A stretch of DNA of 64,000 nt from Pseudomonas rhizophila (GTDB lineage: Bacteria; Pseudomonadota; Gammaproteobacteria; Pseudomonadales; Pseudomonadaceae), in NCBI RefSeq assembly GCF_003033885.1, contig NZ_CP024081.1, positions 3,532,553 through 3,596,552 on the forward strand, read 5' to 3'. The notes beneath the pieces were generated by a model. That model made no database searches. It saw only the letters and a list, made by a program, of their open reading frames with translations, and had not been told where the DNA came from. Both the position numbers and the translations under genes were made by a program. Of the stretch, positions 45,371 to 53,561 are shown in pieces (position 1 is the stretch's first letter; every line of letters starts with the position of its first letter).

Positions 45371-46446
45371 CGGCGTTTCCCCAGGCGCATGCGCTTGAGT
45401 CGACGGCGCCACTCGGAATGCTCTGCCGGTTGGAACAATGGCTGGGTGAACAGCCGCTGCAGAGGGTTGTCCGGCCAGCGTTCCCGGGCTACCAGCAAAA
45501 CGCTCAGCAGCAGCGCAACGGCCAGGGGCCATTGGTAAAGTGCCTGGGCGGGGCGCGCCTGGGTCGGCTGTTGGGTCACCGGTTCGAGCTGGTCGAGGGT
45601 GGTCTTGATCGCCAACAGTTGTTGGCCATCCTGGGCGCGGAAATACTGGCCGCCCGTGGTTTGGGCAATTTCCCTGAGTGTCGCTTCGTCGAGGTCCAGG
45701 CTCGGGTTGACCCCGACAAACCCTGCTGTGCCACTTTCTTCCGGATCGGCGCCAATGCCAATCGGGTAGATCTTCACGTCTTCTTCGGCGGCCAGCCGCG
45801 CGGCGGTCAGCGGGTCGATTTCCCCGCCGTTGTTGGCGCCATCGGTCACCAGGATCAGCACGCGGCTGTTTGCCGGACGTTGACGCAGGCGCTTGAGCGC
45901 CAGGCCGATGGCGTCGCCGATAGCGGTGTTCTTGCCGGCGATGCCGATGCGCGCTTCATCCAGCCACAGCCGCACGGTGCGACGGTCGAAGGTCAGCGGT
46001 GCCTGGAGGTAGGCCTGGCTGCCGAACAGGATCAGGCCGACCCGATCACCTTCGCGGCTCTCGAGAAAATCTCCCAGCAGGTGCTGGACCAGCGCGAGGC
46101 GACTGATTTCCTCGTCTTGCCAGCGCATATCGGGAAAGTCCATGGACCCCGAGACATCCACCGCCACCAACAGGTCACGACCGCTGGCAGCGATCGGCAA
46201 CGGCTCACCCAACCATTGCGGGCGGGCAGCGGCAATCAGCAACAGCAGCCAGAGCAGGATGAAGGGTGCCTGCTGACGCCAGGTCGGCAGATTGCTTCGG
46301 GCCCGGCGCCCCACGAGACCTTCGAGGTCGCCCAGGAAACTGACCCTGAGGGCCGGCTCGCCACTGTCGGCCGCCGGCAGCACCAGGCGCATCAGCCAGG
46401 GCAGCGGCAACAGCGCGAAAATCCACGGCCAGGCGAACTCAAACAT
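45367..46446 (-). CDS. BatA-like VWA domain protein
   Basis: A 359-aa inner-membrane protein with N-terminal TM segments (WIFALLPLPWLMRLVL; FILLWLLLLIAAARP), a periplasmic or cytoplasmic VWA domain with an intact MIDAS (VAVDVSGSMDF, then later TAIGDAIG and LILVTDGANNGG), and a C-terminal TM (YQWPLAVALLLSVLLV). The metal-dependent adhesion site suggests it binds a partner protein, in contrast to the altered site of BatB. It overlaps the DUF4381 gene by eight bases. Confidence 0.92.
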   Translation of the reverse strand: MFEFAWPWIFALLPLPWLMRLVLPAADSGEPALRVSFLGDLEGLVGRRARSNLPTWRQQAPFILLWLLLLIAAARPQWLGEPLPIAASGRDLLVAVDVSGSMDFPDMRWQDEEISRLALVQHLLGDFLESREGDRVGLILFGSQAYLQAPLTFDRRTVRLWLDEARIGIAGKNTAIGDAIGLALKRLRQRPANSRVLILVTDGANNGGEIDPLTAARLAAEEDVKIYPIGIGADPEESGTAGFVGVNPSLDLDEATLREIAQTTGGQYFRAQDGQQLLAIKTTLDQLEPVTQQPTQARPAQALYQWPLAVALLLSVLLVARERWPDNPLQRLFTQPLFQPAEHSEWRRRLKRMRLGKRR

Positions 46447-46933
46447 GTTTGCGAATCCAGATTTCGACGGCCTGGGTCAGGCCGGCAATGGCTTTGTCAT
46501 CGAGCTTGCATTCGGGCTTGTAGGCGCCTTCCACCAGCACCATCCAGCGGGTCAGGCCTGCCGCCGGGCAGCGGTTATCCAGGAAAGCCAGCCATTTACG
46601 TCCGTTGAGGGTGTGACTCTGGCTGTACGGGTAGTGGTTGCGACACAGGCGCTTGAGCAGCCCGTTGAGCTGTTGCAGCCAGGCGCCGGCAGGGGCGCCA
46701 TCGTAGGGTTTGGGCAGTTGGGCGAGTTCCGCCAGCGCGGCCAGGCGCGCCGGGTCCAGGGGTTGCTCGGCGCGCACGGTGGAGCGCTTGGCGGGAAGGA
46801 ACCGGCGCAATTGCCACAGTCCAAGCCCCAGCAACGGCAATACCACCAGCAGCAGCCACCAGCCCGGCGCGGGAGGCCAGAAGCCGATGGGTGGCGGCGT
46901 GATCAGTGGCTGCAGTTGATCGAGACTGCTCAT
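46439..46933 (-). CDS. DUF4381 family membrane protein
   Basis: A 164-aa protein with one N-terminal TM helix (WWLLLVVLPLLGLGLWQL, about residues 25-43) and a helical cytoplasmic domain (LARLAALAELAQLPK..., LNGLLKRLCRNHYPYSQ). DUF4381 members always sit in MoxR/Bat operons. The ATG at 46933 overlaps the DUF58 stop (ATGA); the frame is open upstream to 47209 but inside the DUF58 gene. Confidence 0.88.
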   Translation of the reverse strand: MSSLDQLQPLITPPPIGFWPPAPGWWLLLVVLPLLGLGLWQLRRFLPAKRSTVRAEQPLDPARLAALAELAQLPKPYDGAPAGAWLQQLNGLLKRLCRNHYPYSQSHTLNGRKWLAFLDNRCPAAGLTRWMVLVEGAYKPECKLDDKAIAGLTQAVEIWIRKHV

Positions 46934-47874
46934 CGGCTTTTCCCCGACCGCTTGGGGTTCAGGTATTCGCGTAGCTGTTCGACCATGTCGCCCTGGGTGC
47001 TCAGGGGCATGAGCAGAATCCGCAGCTTCTGGGCCAGCAATTCCCAGCGCTCCTGGCGCGCCTCGGCCTGGGCGCGATAGGTCTGGCGCAGTTCGAAATT
47101 CAGGGTGTCGAGTTCCAACTGCGCGCCGCGCTGGGCGAAACGCAGCAATCCGGCGGCGGGCAGGGCGTGATCCAGCGGATCCGAAAGCGGCAACAGCAAC
47201 AGGTCGCAATGGCGTGACAGCAGGCTCAACTGTTGCTCGGCGCTGTCGGACAGCGCGCGCTCATCGCAAATCACGATCACCAGGCTGCCAGGGCGCAATA
47301 CTTCCCGGGCCCGGCGCAAGGCGTTGCCGAACGAATCGCGGTCCGCTTCGCCCTCGGTATGCAGCGATTGATTGACCCGCACCAGGCGGTTCAGCAGTTG
47401 CAGAAGGCTCTGTTTGCTGCGCCGAGGCTTGACCTCGTAATGGGTGTTATCTCCGAACACCAGCCCGCCGACCCGGTCGTTGTGCCCCAGCGCGGCCCAG
47501 CCGATCAGGCTGGCGGCCTGGGCCGCGAGCACCGACTTGAACATCAGCCCCGAGCCGAAGAACAGCCGATGGCTTTGCTCGATCATGATGAAGATCGGCC
47601 GCTCCCGCTCCTCATGAAACAGCTTGGTGTGGGGCTCCTGAGTACGAGCGGTCACGCGCCAGTCAATGGTGCGTACGTCGTCGCCGGCCTGATAGACCCG
47701 CACCTGATCGAAATCCACGCCGCGCCCGCGCAGTTTGGAGTGGTGCAGGCCGATCAGTGGGCTACGTTGGCCCGGCGTCGAGAACAACTGCACTTCACGC
47801 ACGCGATGGCGCATCTCGATCAGCTCCGAAAGGCTGACGCGGATGCCCGGTACGGGCGCCAGTGGGTTGTTCAT
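46930..47874 (-). CDS. DUF58 domain protein
   Basis: A 314-aa cytoplasmic protein with the DUF58 signature: GLHHSKLRGRGVDFDQVRVYQAGDDVRTIDWRVTARTQEPHTKLFHEERERP, and a following VWA-like fold (IFIMIEQSHRLFFGSG ... SLVIVICDERALS). It is the second gene of the operon, ten bases after the MoxR gene, and probably acts with the ATPase. Confidence 0.92.
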   Translation of the reverse strand: MNNPLAPVPGIRVSLSELIEMRHRVREVQLFSTPGQRSPLIGLHHSKLRGRGVDFDQVRVYQAGDDVRTIDWRVTARTQEPHTKLFHEERERPIFIMIEQSHRLFFGSGLMFKSVLAAQAASLIGWAALGHNDRVGGLVFGDNTHYEVKPRRSKQSLLQLLNRLVRVNQSLHTEGEADRDSFGNALRRAREVLRPGSLVIVICDERALSDSAEQQLSLLSRHCDLLLLPLSDPLDHALPAAGLLRFAQRGAQLELDTLNFELRQTYRAQAEARQERWELLAQKLRILLMPLSTQGDMVEQLREYLNPKRSGKSR

Positions 47875-47884
47875 GGCTGGCTAC

Positions 47885-48844
<960 letters not shown>

Positions 48845-49052
48845 CGGTGACTGTTCCTGGAAAGGGTGGCCCAGGCGTTCGGATAACGTCGGGGCTGGGG
48901 GCGTTACTTTAATGCATGGCGGGGGGTGGCGACTAACGGGATTTTGTTTGGTGTGCGGATTTGTGATCGGTTTGGATTCATTGTGGGATCTGAGGTGAAC
49001 ACCGACTCTATGAACACCCCTGATCGGCTCCCGCAGGGACTGGCGTTTAGAT

Positions 49053-50786
49053 CTATTCCTGTATGCCTGCTAGTGCCGTGTCCTGAAAGTCATTGAGCAA
49101 CAATTTGATTGCCGGTCTGTCGGCCAGCTCCTGCCAACACCCGTCGTCAACAATCGCGCCGTCGCGCAGGACGATGACCCGATCAAAGCGCTGTAGATGC
49201 TCGAAATCATGAGTGACACAAATTAGCCCGCGTTCTGCGAAGGTATCGAACAGCAAGTCCCATAGGGAGTCGGTCAACCCGGGCTCGATTGATGCACTGG
49301 GTTCATCGAACAAATTGAATCGCCCAGGCCTGTTGATCAGACGCAGCAGTGACAGACGCTTGGCTTCACCGCCAGAAATATTCGATGCGTGTTCACTGAT
49401 GTTCCGTTCACAGACAATGTCCTGTAGCTGCAGTCGTCGTATTGCCTGGTCGAGGTGAGGCGACGCTTTAACGCCAAACAGAACGGACCTTTCAAAGAGA
49501 CCTTCGAGAAAACAGGGCTGCTGAGGGCAGTACCTCAATGCACTCAAGTGGGCGCGAGGATTCAGTTGCGAAACGGGAGTTGCGTCGATGCTCAACTGAT
49601 TTCGCGTTTCTTGATCAAGACCAGCGAGAACTTCCAACAAGGTGGATTTGCCCGCACCGCTCTGGCCGATGATCGCCACGGATTGACCTTGAGTAAATCT
49701 CAGGCTTTGCGTGATCGACAAGCGAACGTCGCCATTTTCGGTCAGTACGCACGGATCCAGAATCAGTGTCGATGCCCCTCGAAAATTGACTTCCGATTGC
49801 CGATTGCCATGGTCAAAATTTGGGAGCAAAAGCAGGCTTTGAAGTCGACGCTGATCGGCAAGAAACTGATCCAGCACACGATAGCCCTCCGTTAACGCGG
49901 CGATATTGAGTAAGTAACTGCCGGCGATGGAAAAAATGGCCACCAGTTGTCCGACACTGATACTGGGCTGGTTCGACAGTTGATCAACAACCCCCCATCC
50001 CAGTAATCCGCCCGTGGAGAGGCTGACGAACAGAATCTTGGCAGCGCTCAAGAAACCACCCGAGGTTGCCGCGGTCACCGCAGTATTGGCATAGCATTTG
50101 AAGGCCTCATTCAACGGCTGTGTGGCGGTTGACTCGGCGTTTTCCAGCTTTATTGCTTTGCCTGCATTGAGCGTGTTGTATAGGTGGGCGCTCAATTCAT
50201 CTTCCTGCTCGTTGACAGCGTCAATGTGCTTCCTGCGCCATCTGATAATTTTGTGGCTGACAATCAGGTAGATAAATCCTAGACCCGTCATGCTCACAAA
50301 AACTTCAATGCCACCCATGTAAAAAAAAGCGCCGCCAACGATCAAGAACTCCAGGCACAGCGGCAGTCCGACGGTAACAAAAAACGTCAATAGTTGTTCG
50401 TGAGCGGTAATTCCACGCTCCACCGACTTTATGAAGTGACCGATTCGCCATGAATTGAACCGGGCAAATTCCTTGCGCATAAGGTTTGCCAGCCATTCAA
50501 TAGATGCGGCCATGATAATTTGCTGGACAAGCTTGGATAGGAAATGGATCTGTAGCGGGCTGATAATTGCCTGCACGCACCCAGCGAGCACAAGGCCTGC
50601 CGTAAGAGTGAGCATTAGGTTGACGGTTGCATGTTTCTCGCCGTACAGGGTGTCGACGATTGCCCCCAGGAGCAAAGGTGGGGCGAGTGCGATGAGCTTG
50701 AGCACCAGGATTGTTGCAATGGTGGATGCCAGAAGAGTCGTATGTTTTTTGCAGGCAGTTCTAATGAGCGTTTGCATAGGATGCAT
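49053..50786 (-). CDS. ABC exporter, fused permease and ATPase (RiPP export candidate)
   Basis: A 577-aa type IV (ABCB-like) half-transporter. Six TM segments span about residues 15-295 (ASTIATILVLKLIALAPPLLLG; LMLTLTAGLVLAGCVQAI; FFVTVGLPLCLEFLIVGGAFF and others). The nucleotide-binding domain has Walker A GQSGAGKST (about 374-382), signature ISGGEAKRLSL (a variant of LSGGQ), Walker B FNLFDEPSA and H-loop VTHDFEH. No C39 peptidase domain precedes it, so it would not cleave a leader itself. A TTG at 50825 overlapping the ycaO stop would add 13 residues; the ATG at 50786 is preferred. It is third after the peptide and YcaO genes, and is lower in GC than its neighbours. Confidence 0.88.
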   Translation of the reverse strand: MHPMQTLIRTACKKHTTLLASTIATILVLKLIALAPPLLLGAIVDTLYGEKHATVNLMLTLTAGLVLAGCVQAIISPLQIHFLSKLVQQIIMAASIEWLANLMRKEFARFNSWRIGHFIKSVERGITAHEQLLTFFVTVGLPLCLEFLIVGGAFFYMGGIEVFVSMTGLGFIYLIVSHKIIRWRRKHIDAVNEQEDELSAHLYNTLNAGKAIKLENAESTATQPLNEAFKCYANTAVTAATSGGFLSAAKILFVSLSTGGLLGWGVVDQLSNQPSISVGQLVAIFSIAGSYLLNIAALTEGYRVLDQFLADQRRLQSLLLLPNFDHGNRQSEVNFRGASTLILDPCVLTENGDVRLSITQSLRFTQGQSVAIIGQSGAGKSTLLEVLAGLDQETRNQLSIDATPVSQLNPRAHLSALRYCPQQPCFLEGLFERSVLFGVKASPHLDQAIRRLQLQDIVCERNISEHASNISGGEAKRLSLLRLINRPGRFNLFDEPSASIEPGLTDSLWDLLFDTFAERGLICVTHDFEHLQRFDRVIVLRDGAIVDDGCWQELADRPAIKLLLNDFQDTALAGIQE

Positions 50787-50821
50787 ACGACCGTCCGTTA
50801 TTGTTTTATGGGTGGCTGGTT

Positions 50822-51997
50822 TCAACTGCTGAGTAATACATGCTGAGGTACAACGAGTTGCCCATTTCTAATGATGTTGAAGCGTTCAAGTCCAGGGATG
50901 TAAGCCTGGGTAACGATGCTGTTGTTTGGGAAGCGCGCTACAGTTCTATAGAATATTTTTTTGTCGGACTTCGATGTGGCTTTGTGCAGCGTGTCTAATT
51001 GTGTCGGGACAGTTTCATTGTAGTCGTGTGGTGGGCATTCAAGCTCAGGAAGGTTCAGGTCCCTAACAGGTGCCAAGTCGATTAAATTTTTAAGGATTTT
51101 TGAGTGCGACAATAACTTGACAGTTTTTCTATCCATGGAATCTTCAAAGACATCATATAGACTCTCGGATTGGAGTTGTTCAGTCACCGCTCTCTGAATG
51201 GCGGTGCAAATGTCCATCGAACAGCCTGAGCCAATAGCTGAGAGAGGCTGGTCTCCAGGGCCGGCTTTGGGAAAGGCAACGGCAAAGTAAACAGATAAGA
51301 CATCTTTGATAATGATGATCTGCAGTTTATTGGCGGGTTCTAAGGCGGAAGGGTCGTTGAGGAGCGCCTTGTTAAGCAAGCTCGTCGACGGTTTGTATAG
51401 GTCCATCTTGGGGCCGATTCCGCATATCGCCATGAAAAAAAGAGATAAGACATGTCGTTCGATTATTTCCTGAATGCCATGCAATAAAGCTTCATTTTCG
51501 GTGCAGCCAAAAGCAATGCCTGAGTTGGATGAGTAACGTGCCAAGAATTGCATGGTAGAACGCGTGTCGTTGGAGTTGCTTCGGGCAGCAGCAGGGCAGA
51601 GTAGAGCGCTTGGAGCAATCAGGTGTTCTTTTTTATCCAGCGATGTGAGAGTGAAGCAGTCTATTGGTTCGTCGCTGTATGGCAGGCGGGTGAAGAAACC
51701 GTCGTATTTAGCTGCTTTCTGACTGGCAATACTGTCGGTGCTGTGCCATGTCGACTCATGATTAGGGGCTAGAAAAGAGCTGGCATGCTCGATGGTTTCT
51801 GCCAGCGCACCTATAAGTGCGTCCGGCCCTTTACCCGCACCTGACTCAATAAAATGATTGTCACTATCAAAAAGCTCCGCCGTTGCCACTAGCCTGGAGG
51901 GTGTCGTATAGCGGGCCTCGGCTCTAAAACCGAGCGTGTGCAGGGTGGACATGATATTGAATAGAGCTTCGGTAGATGTTAGTTCGCGTTCTGGCAT
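50822..51997 (-). CDS. Stand-alone YcaO-domain protein (peptide backbone modifier candidate)
   Basis: A 391-aa protein that I assign to the YcaO family from motifs in the right order: GAGKGPDALIGALAETIEHAS (residues 53-73), SSNSGIAFGCTENEALLHG then EIIERH (156-182; the ATP/Mg-binding E and ExxER), GSGCSMD (256-262), AVTEQLQSE (270-278) and YIPGLERF near the C-terminus. YcaO enzymes use ATP to activate peptide amide bonds, making azolines, thioamides or amidines. Here the first ExxER reads ETIEH, the tail lacks PxPxP, and no E1-like partner, TfuA or dehydrogenase is encoded nearby. The ATG at 51997 has AGAGGTTTCT upstream; the GTG at 52057 lies in the hairpin and is rejected. Confidence 0.82.
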   Translation of the reverse strand: MPERELTSTEALFNIMSTLHTLGFRAEARYTTPSRLVATAELFDSDNHFIESGAGKGPDALIGALAETIEHASSFLAPNHESTWHSTDSIASQKAAKYDGFFTRLPYSDEPIDCFTLTSLDKKEHLIAPSALLCPAAARSNSNDTRSTMQFLARYSSNSGIAFGCTENEALLHGIQEIIERHVLSLFFMAICGIGPKMDLYKPSTSLLNKALLNDPSALEPANKLQIIIIKDVLSVYFAVAFPKAGPGDQPLSAIGSGCSMDICTAIQRAVTEQLQSESLYDVFEDSMDRKTVKLLSHSKILKNLIDLAPVRDLNLPELECPPHDYNETVPTQLDTLHKATSKSDKKIFYRTVARFPNNSIVTQAYIPGLERFNIIRNGQLVVPQHVLLSS

Positions 51998-52013
51998 AGA
52001 AACCTCTAGGTTT

Positions 52014-52045
52014 AGGCGCCGAAAGGTGGAAACCTTTCGGCGCCT
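52014..52045 (-). terminator. 14-bp intercistronic hairpin (attenuator) between peptide gene and ycaO
   Basis: On the minus strand AGGCGCCGAAAGGT-TTCC-ACCTTTCGGCGCCT is a perfect 14-bp stem with a four-base loop. It begins 30 bp after the peptide stop and ends 17 bp before the ycaO ATG. No T-run follows, so partial termination or 3'-end protection is more likely than full termination, which would give much more peptide than enzyme. Confidence 0.8.
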
Positions 52046-52074
52046 GTTCACAGGCACTTAATCGATCAATGATT

Positions 52075-52188
52075 TCAGTTGATCAGAGATGCAAAAAAGT
52101 TGGCTTCGGTTGTCAGAAGCCCTTTGGAAAAGCCCATTGCCTGCGGCAGAACATCAAAGGTGTTGATTTCAGAACGCTTCCTACCCAT
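52075..52188 (-). CDS. Putative RiPP precursor peptide (37 aa)
   Basis: A 37-residue ORF reading away from the kgu operon into ycaO. AAAGGAG lies eight bases before the ATG, the strongest ribosome-binding site of the region. The peptide starts MGRKRSEINTFDVLPQ (basic then leader-like) and continues to an end reading EANFFASLIN. It contains Ser6, Ser21 and Ser34, Thr10, Thr26 and Thr27, and no cysteine, so any azoline chemistry would have to use Ser or Thr. A double-glycine cleavage site is not evident; a GF-S boundary at residues 19-21 is one option. A 26-aa alternative frame starting at the ATG at 52193 is too close to the ribosome-binding site. Precursor role is inferred from size, signals and neighbours. 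Confidence 0.68.
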   Translation of the reverse strand: MGRKRSEINTFDVLPQAMGFSKGLLTTEANFFASLIN

Positions 52189-52571
52189 GTCATATACTCC
52201 TTTATTGATTATTCAGTGTCGCTTAGCGATCACCTAACTTGCGCGTTTTTGTGCAAGTGCATAATTAATAACACTGGGCTTTTGGATGGGCTAGGATGCA
52301 ACTTCCGATGCTGGTGTAGGCCTGTTCTTGGCGATCGGTAGGACGTGCCTGAGGGAAGGTGGTTTTTTGTTGAAGTTTGCTTTTCTGGGCTATCTACTCA
52401 ATGGGTTGAGTGGTTTATTCATCCCGGGATGAAGTGCCGCTAGAGTAATTGAGCAAGATTCAAAGGAGGGGTGTTGCCAGTCGGCTATCCAGTACTGGCA
52501 GAACCGGTGGCGAGGGGAGAGATTCCCTCGCCAAAAAGCTGCGCTTGGCTTCATTCTCGTGGACGAACGAA
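52189..52571. promoter_or_regulatory. AT-rich leader of the RiPP operon and end of kgu operon
   Basis: This 383-bp gap must hold the promoter of the peptide operon (minus strand). An inverted repeat ACTTGC-N10-GCAAGT lies at 52237-52258, next to an AT-rich stretch 52261-52272 (TTATTAATTAT on the minus strand) that could be a -10 region. No convincing -35 is visible. A GGCGAGGG-N8-CCCTCGCC hairpin at 52509-52532, 40 bp after the kguD stop, probably ends the kgu transcript. No other ORF is supported. Confidence 0.5.
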
Positions 52572-53549
52572 TCAACCCTCCCACGCCTCCGGATTCACCA
52601 GATTCACCGGTCGCTCTCCCGCCAACGCCATCAGGAGATTATCCACCGCACAGCGCGCCATTGCCTCCCGTGTCTCGTGGGTGGCCGAACCCATGTGCGG
52701 CGTTGCCACTACGTTATCCATTTGTAATAACGGTGAGTCCGCACTCAGGGGTTCGCGCTCGAACACATCCAGCCCCGCGCCACGGATCTGTCCGTTGCGC
52801 AGGGCGTCGATCAGAGCGGCTTCGTCCACCACCTTGCCTCGGGAGATATTGATGAAGATGCTTTCGGGACGCATCTGCGCGAACGCTTGTGCACCGATCA
52901 GCCCTTGGGTTTCTGCCGTCAGAGGCAAAGTCAGACAAATGAAATCCGCCTGTCGCAACAGCGTCTCGAGGTTGCAATAACGGGCCCCGAAACGTTGCTC
53001 GACCGCGGGCTTGGGCGAATGGCTGTGGTAGAGCACCGGCATGCCGAAACCGAAATGCCCGCGCTGGGCCAAGGCTTCGCCGATGCGGCCCATGCCTATT
53101 ATGCCGAGGGTCTTGCCATGGACATCGGTGCCGAAATGTTTGGAGCCGATGCTCTGTTGCCACTGGCCTGAGCGGATCAGGTTGGCCAACTCCACCACGC
53201 GCCGAGCCGTTGCCAGGATCAGTGCAAAACCGGTGTCCGCGGTGGTTTCGGTCAGCACGTCCGGGGTATTGGTGAGCAGGATGCGGCGTTCGGTCAGATA
53301 GTCGATGTCGTAGTTGTCGACCCCCACCGAGACGCTGGCGATGGCTTGCAGGTTCGGCGCTGAGTCCAGTAGTGGCGCATCCAGTTTCAGGCTGGCCCCC
53401 AACAGGCCATGGGCGCCAGGCAAGGCGTCGCGCAATTGGGCCAGGCCTGGCGCATCGAGGTGCTCGATGAGGGTGACCTGGGCCTGAGCTTGCAGACGGT
53501 CCATCAGTTGCGCCGAGAGCGCTTTGTACAACACTACGTGCTTTTTCAT
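52572..53549 (-). CDS. kguD: 2-Ketogluconate-6-phosphate reductase (D-2-hydroxyacid dehydrogenase)
   Basis: KguD reduces 2-keto-6-phosphogluconate to 6-phosphogluconate, delivering the sugar acid to the Entner-Doudoroff pathway. The 325-aa protein is a D-isomer 2-hydroxyacid dehydrogenase: ASVSVGVDNYD, nucleotide-binding GMGRIGEALAQRGH, INISRGKVVDEAAL (catalytic Arg nearby), GLDVFEREPL (Glu) and ATPHMGSATHETR (His). It is the last gene of kguE-kguK-kguT-kguD; this order supports the assignment over a general glyoxylate/hydroxypyruvate reductase, which it resembles in sequence. Confidence 0.9.
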   Translation of the reverse strand: MKKHVVLYKALSAQLMDRLQAQAQVTLIEHLDAPGLAQLRDALPGAHGLLGASLKLDAPLLDSAPNLQAIASVSVGVDNYDIDYLTERRILLTNTPDVLTETTADTGFALILATARRVVELANLIRSGQWQQSIGSKHFGTDVHGKTLGIIGMGRIGEALAQRGHFGFGMPVLYHSHSPKPAVEQRFGARYCNLETLLRQADFICLTLPLTAETQGLIGAQAFAQMRPESIFINISRGKVVDEAALIDALRNGQIRGAGLDVFEREPLSADSPLLQMDNVVATPHMGSATHETREAMARCAVDNLLMALAGERPVNLVNPEAWEG

Positions 53550-53561
53550 GGAGGGCTCGAT

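Noticed and set aside
52113..52193. 26-aa alternative frame starting MTWVGSVLKS in the precursor region
   Set aside because: Its ATG is only about three bases from the GGAG, too close, whereas the ATG at 52188 has ideal spacing.
52069..52341. 90-aa plus-strand ORF rich in cysteine opposite the putative precursor
   Set aside because: No ribosome-binding site is seen, and it runs antisense to the 37-aa ORF, which has a strong AAAGGAG and the same strand as ycaO. The cysteines appear to be a by-product of the antisense frame.
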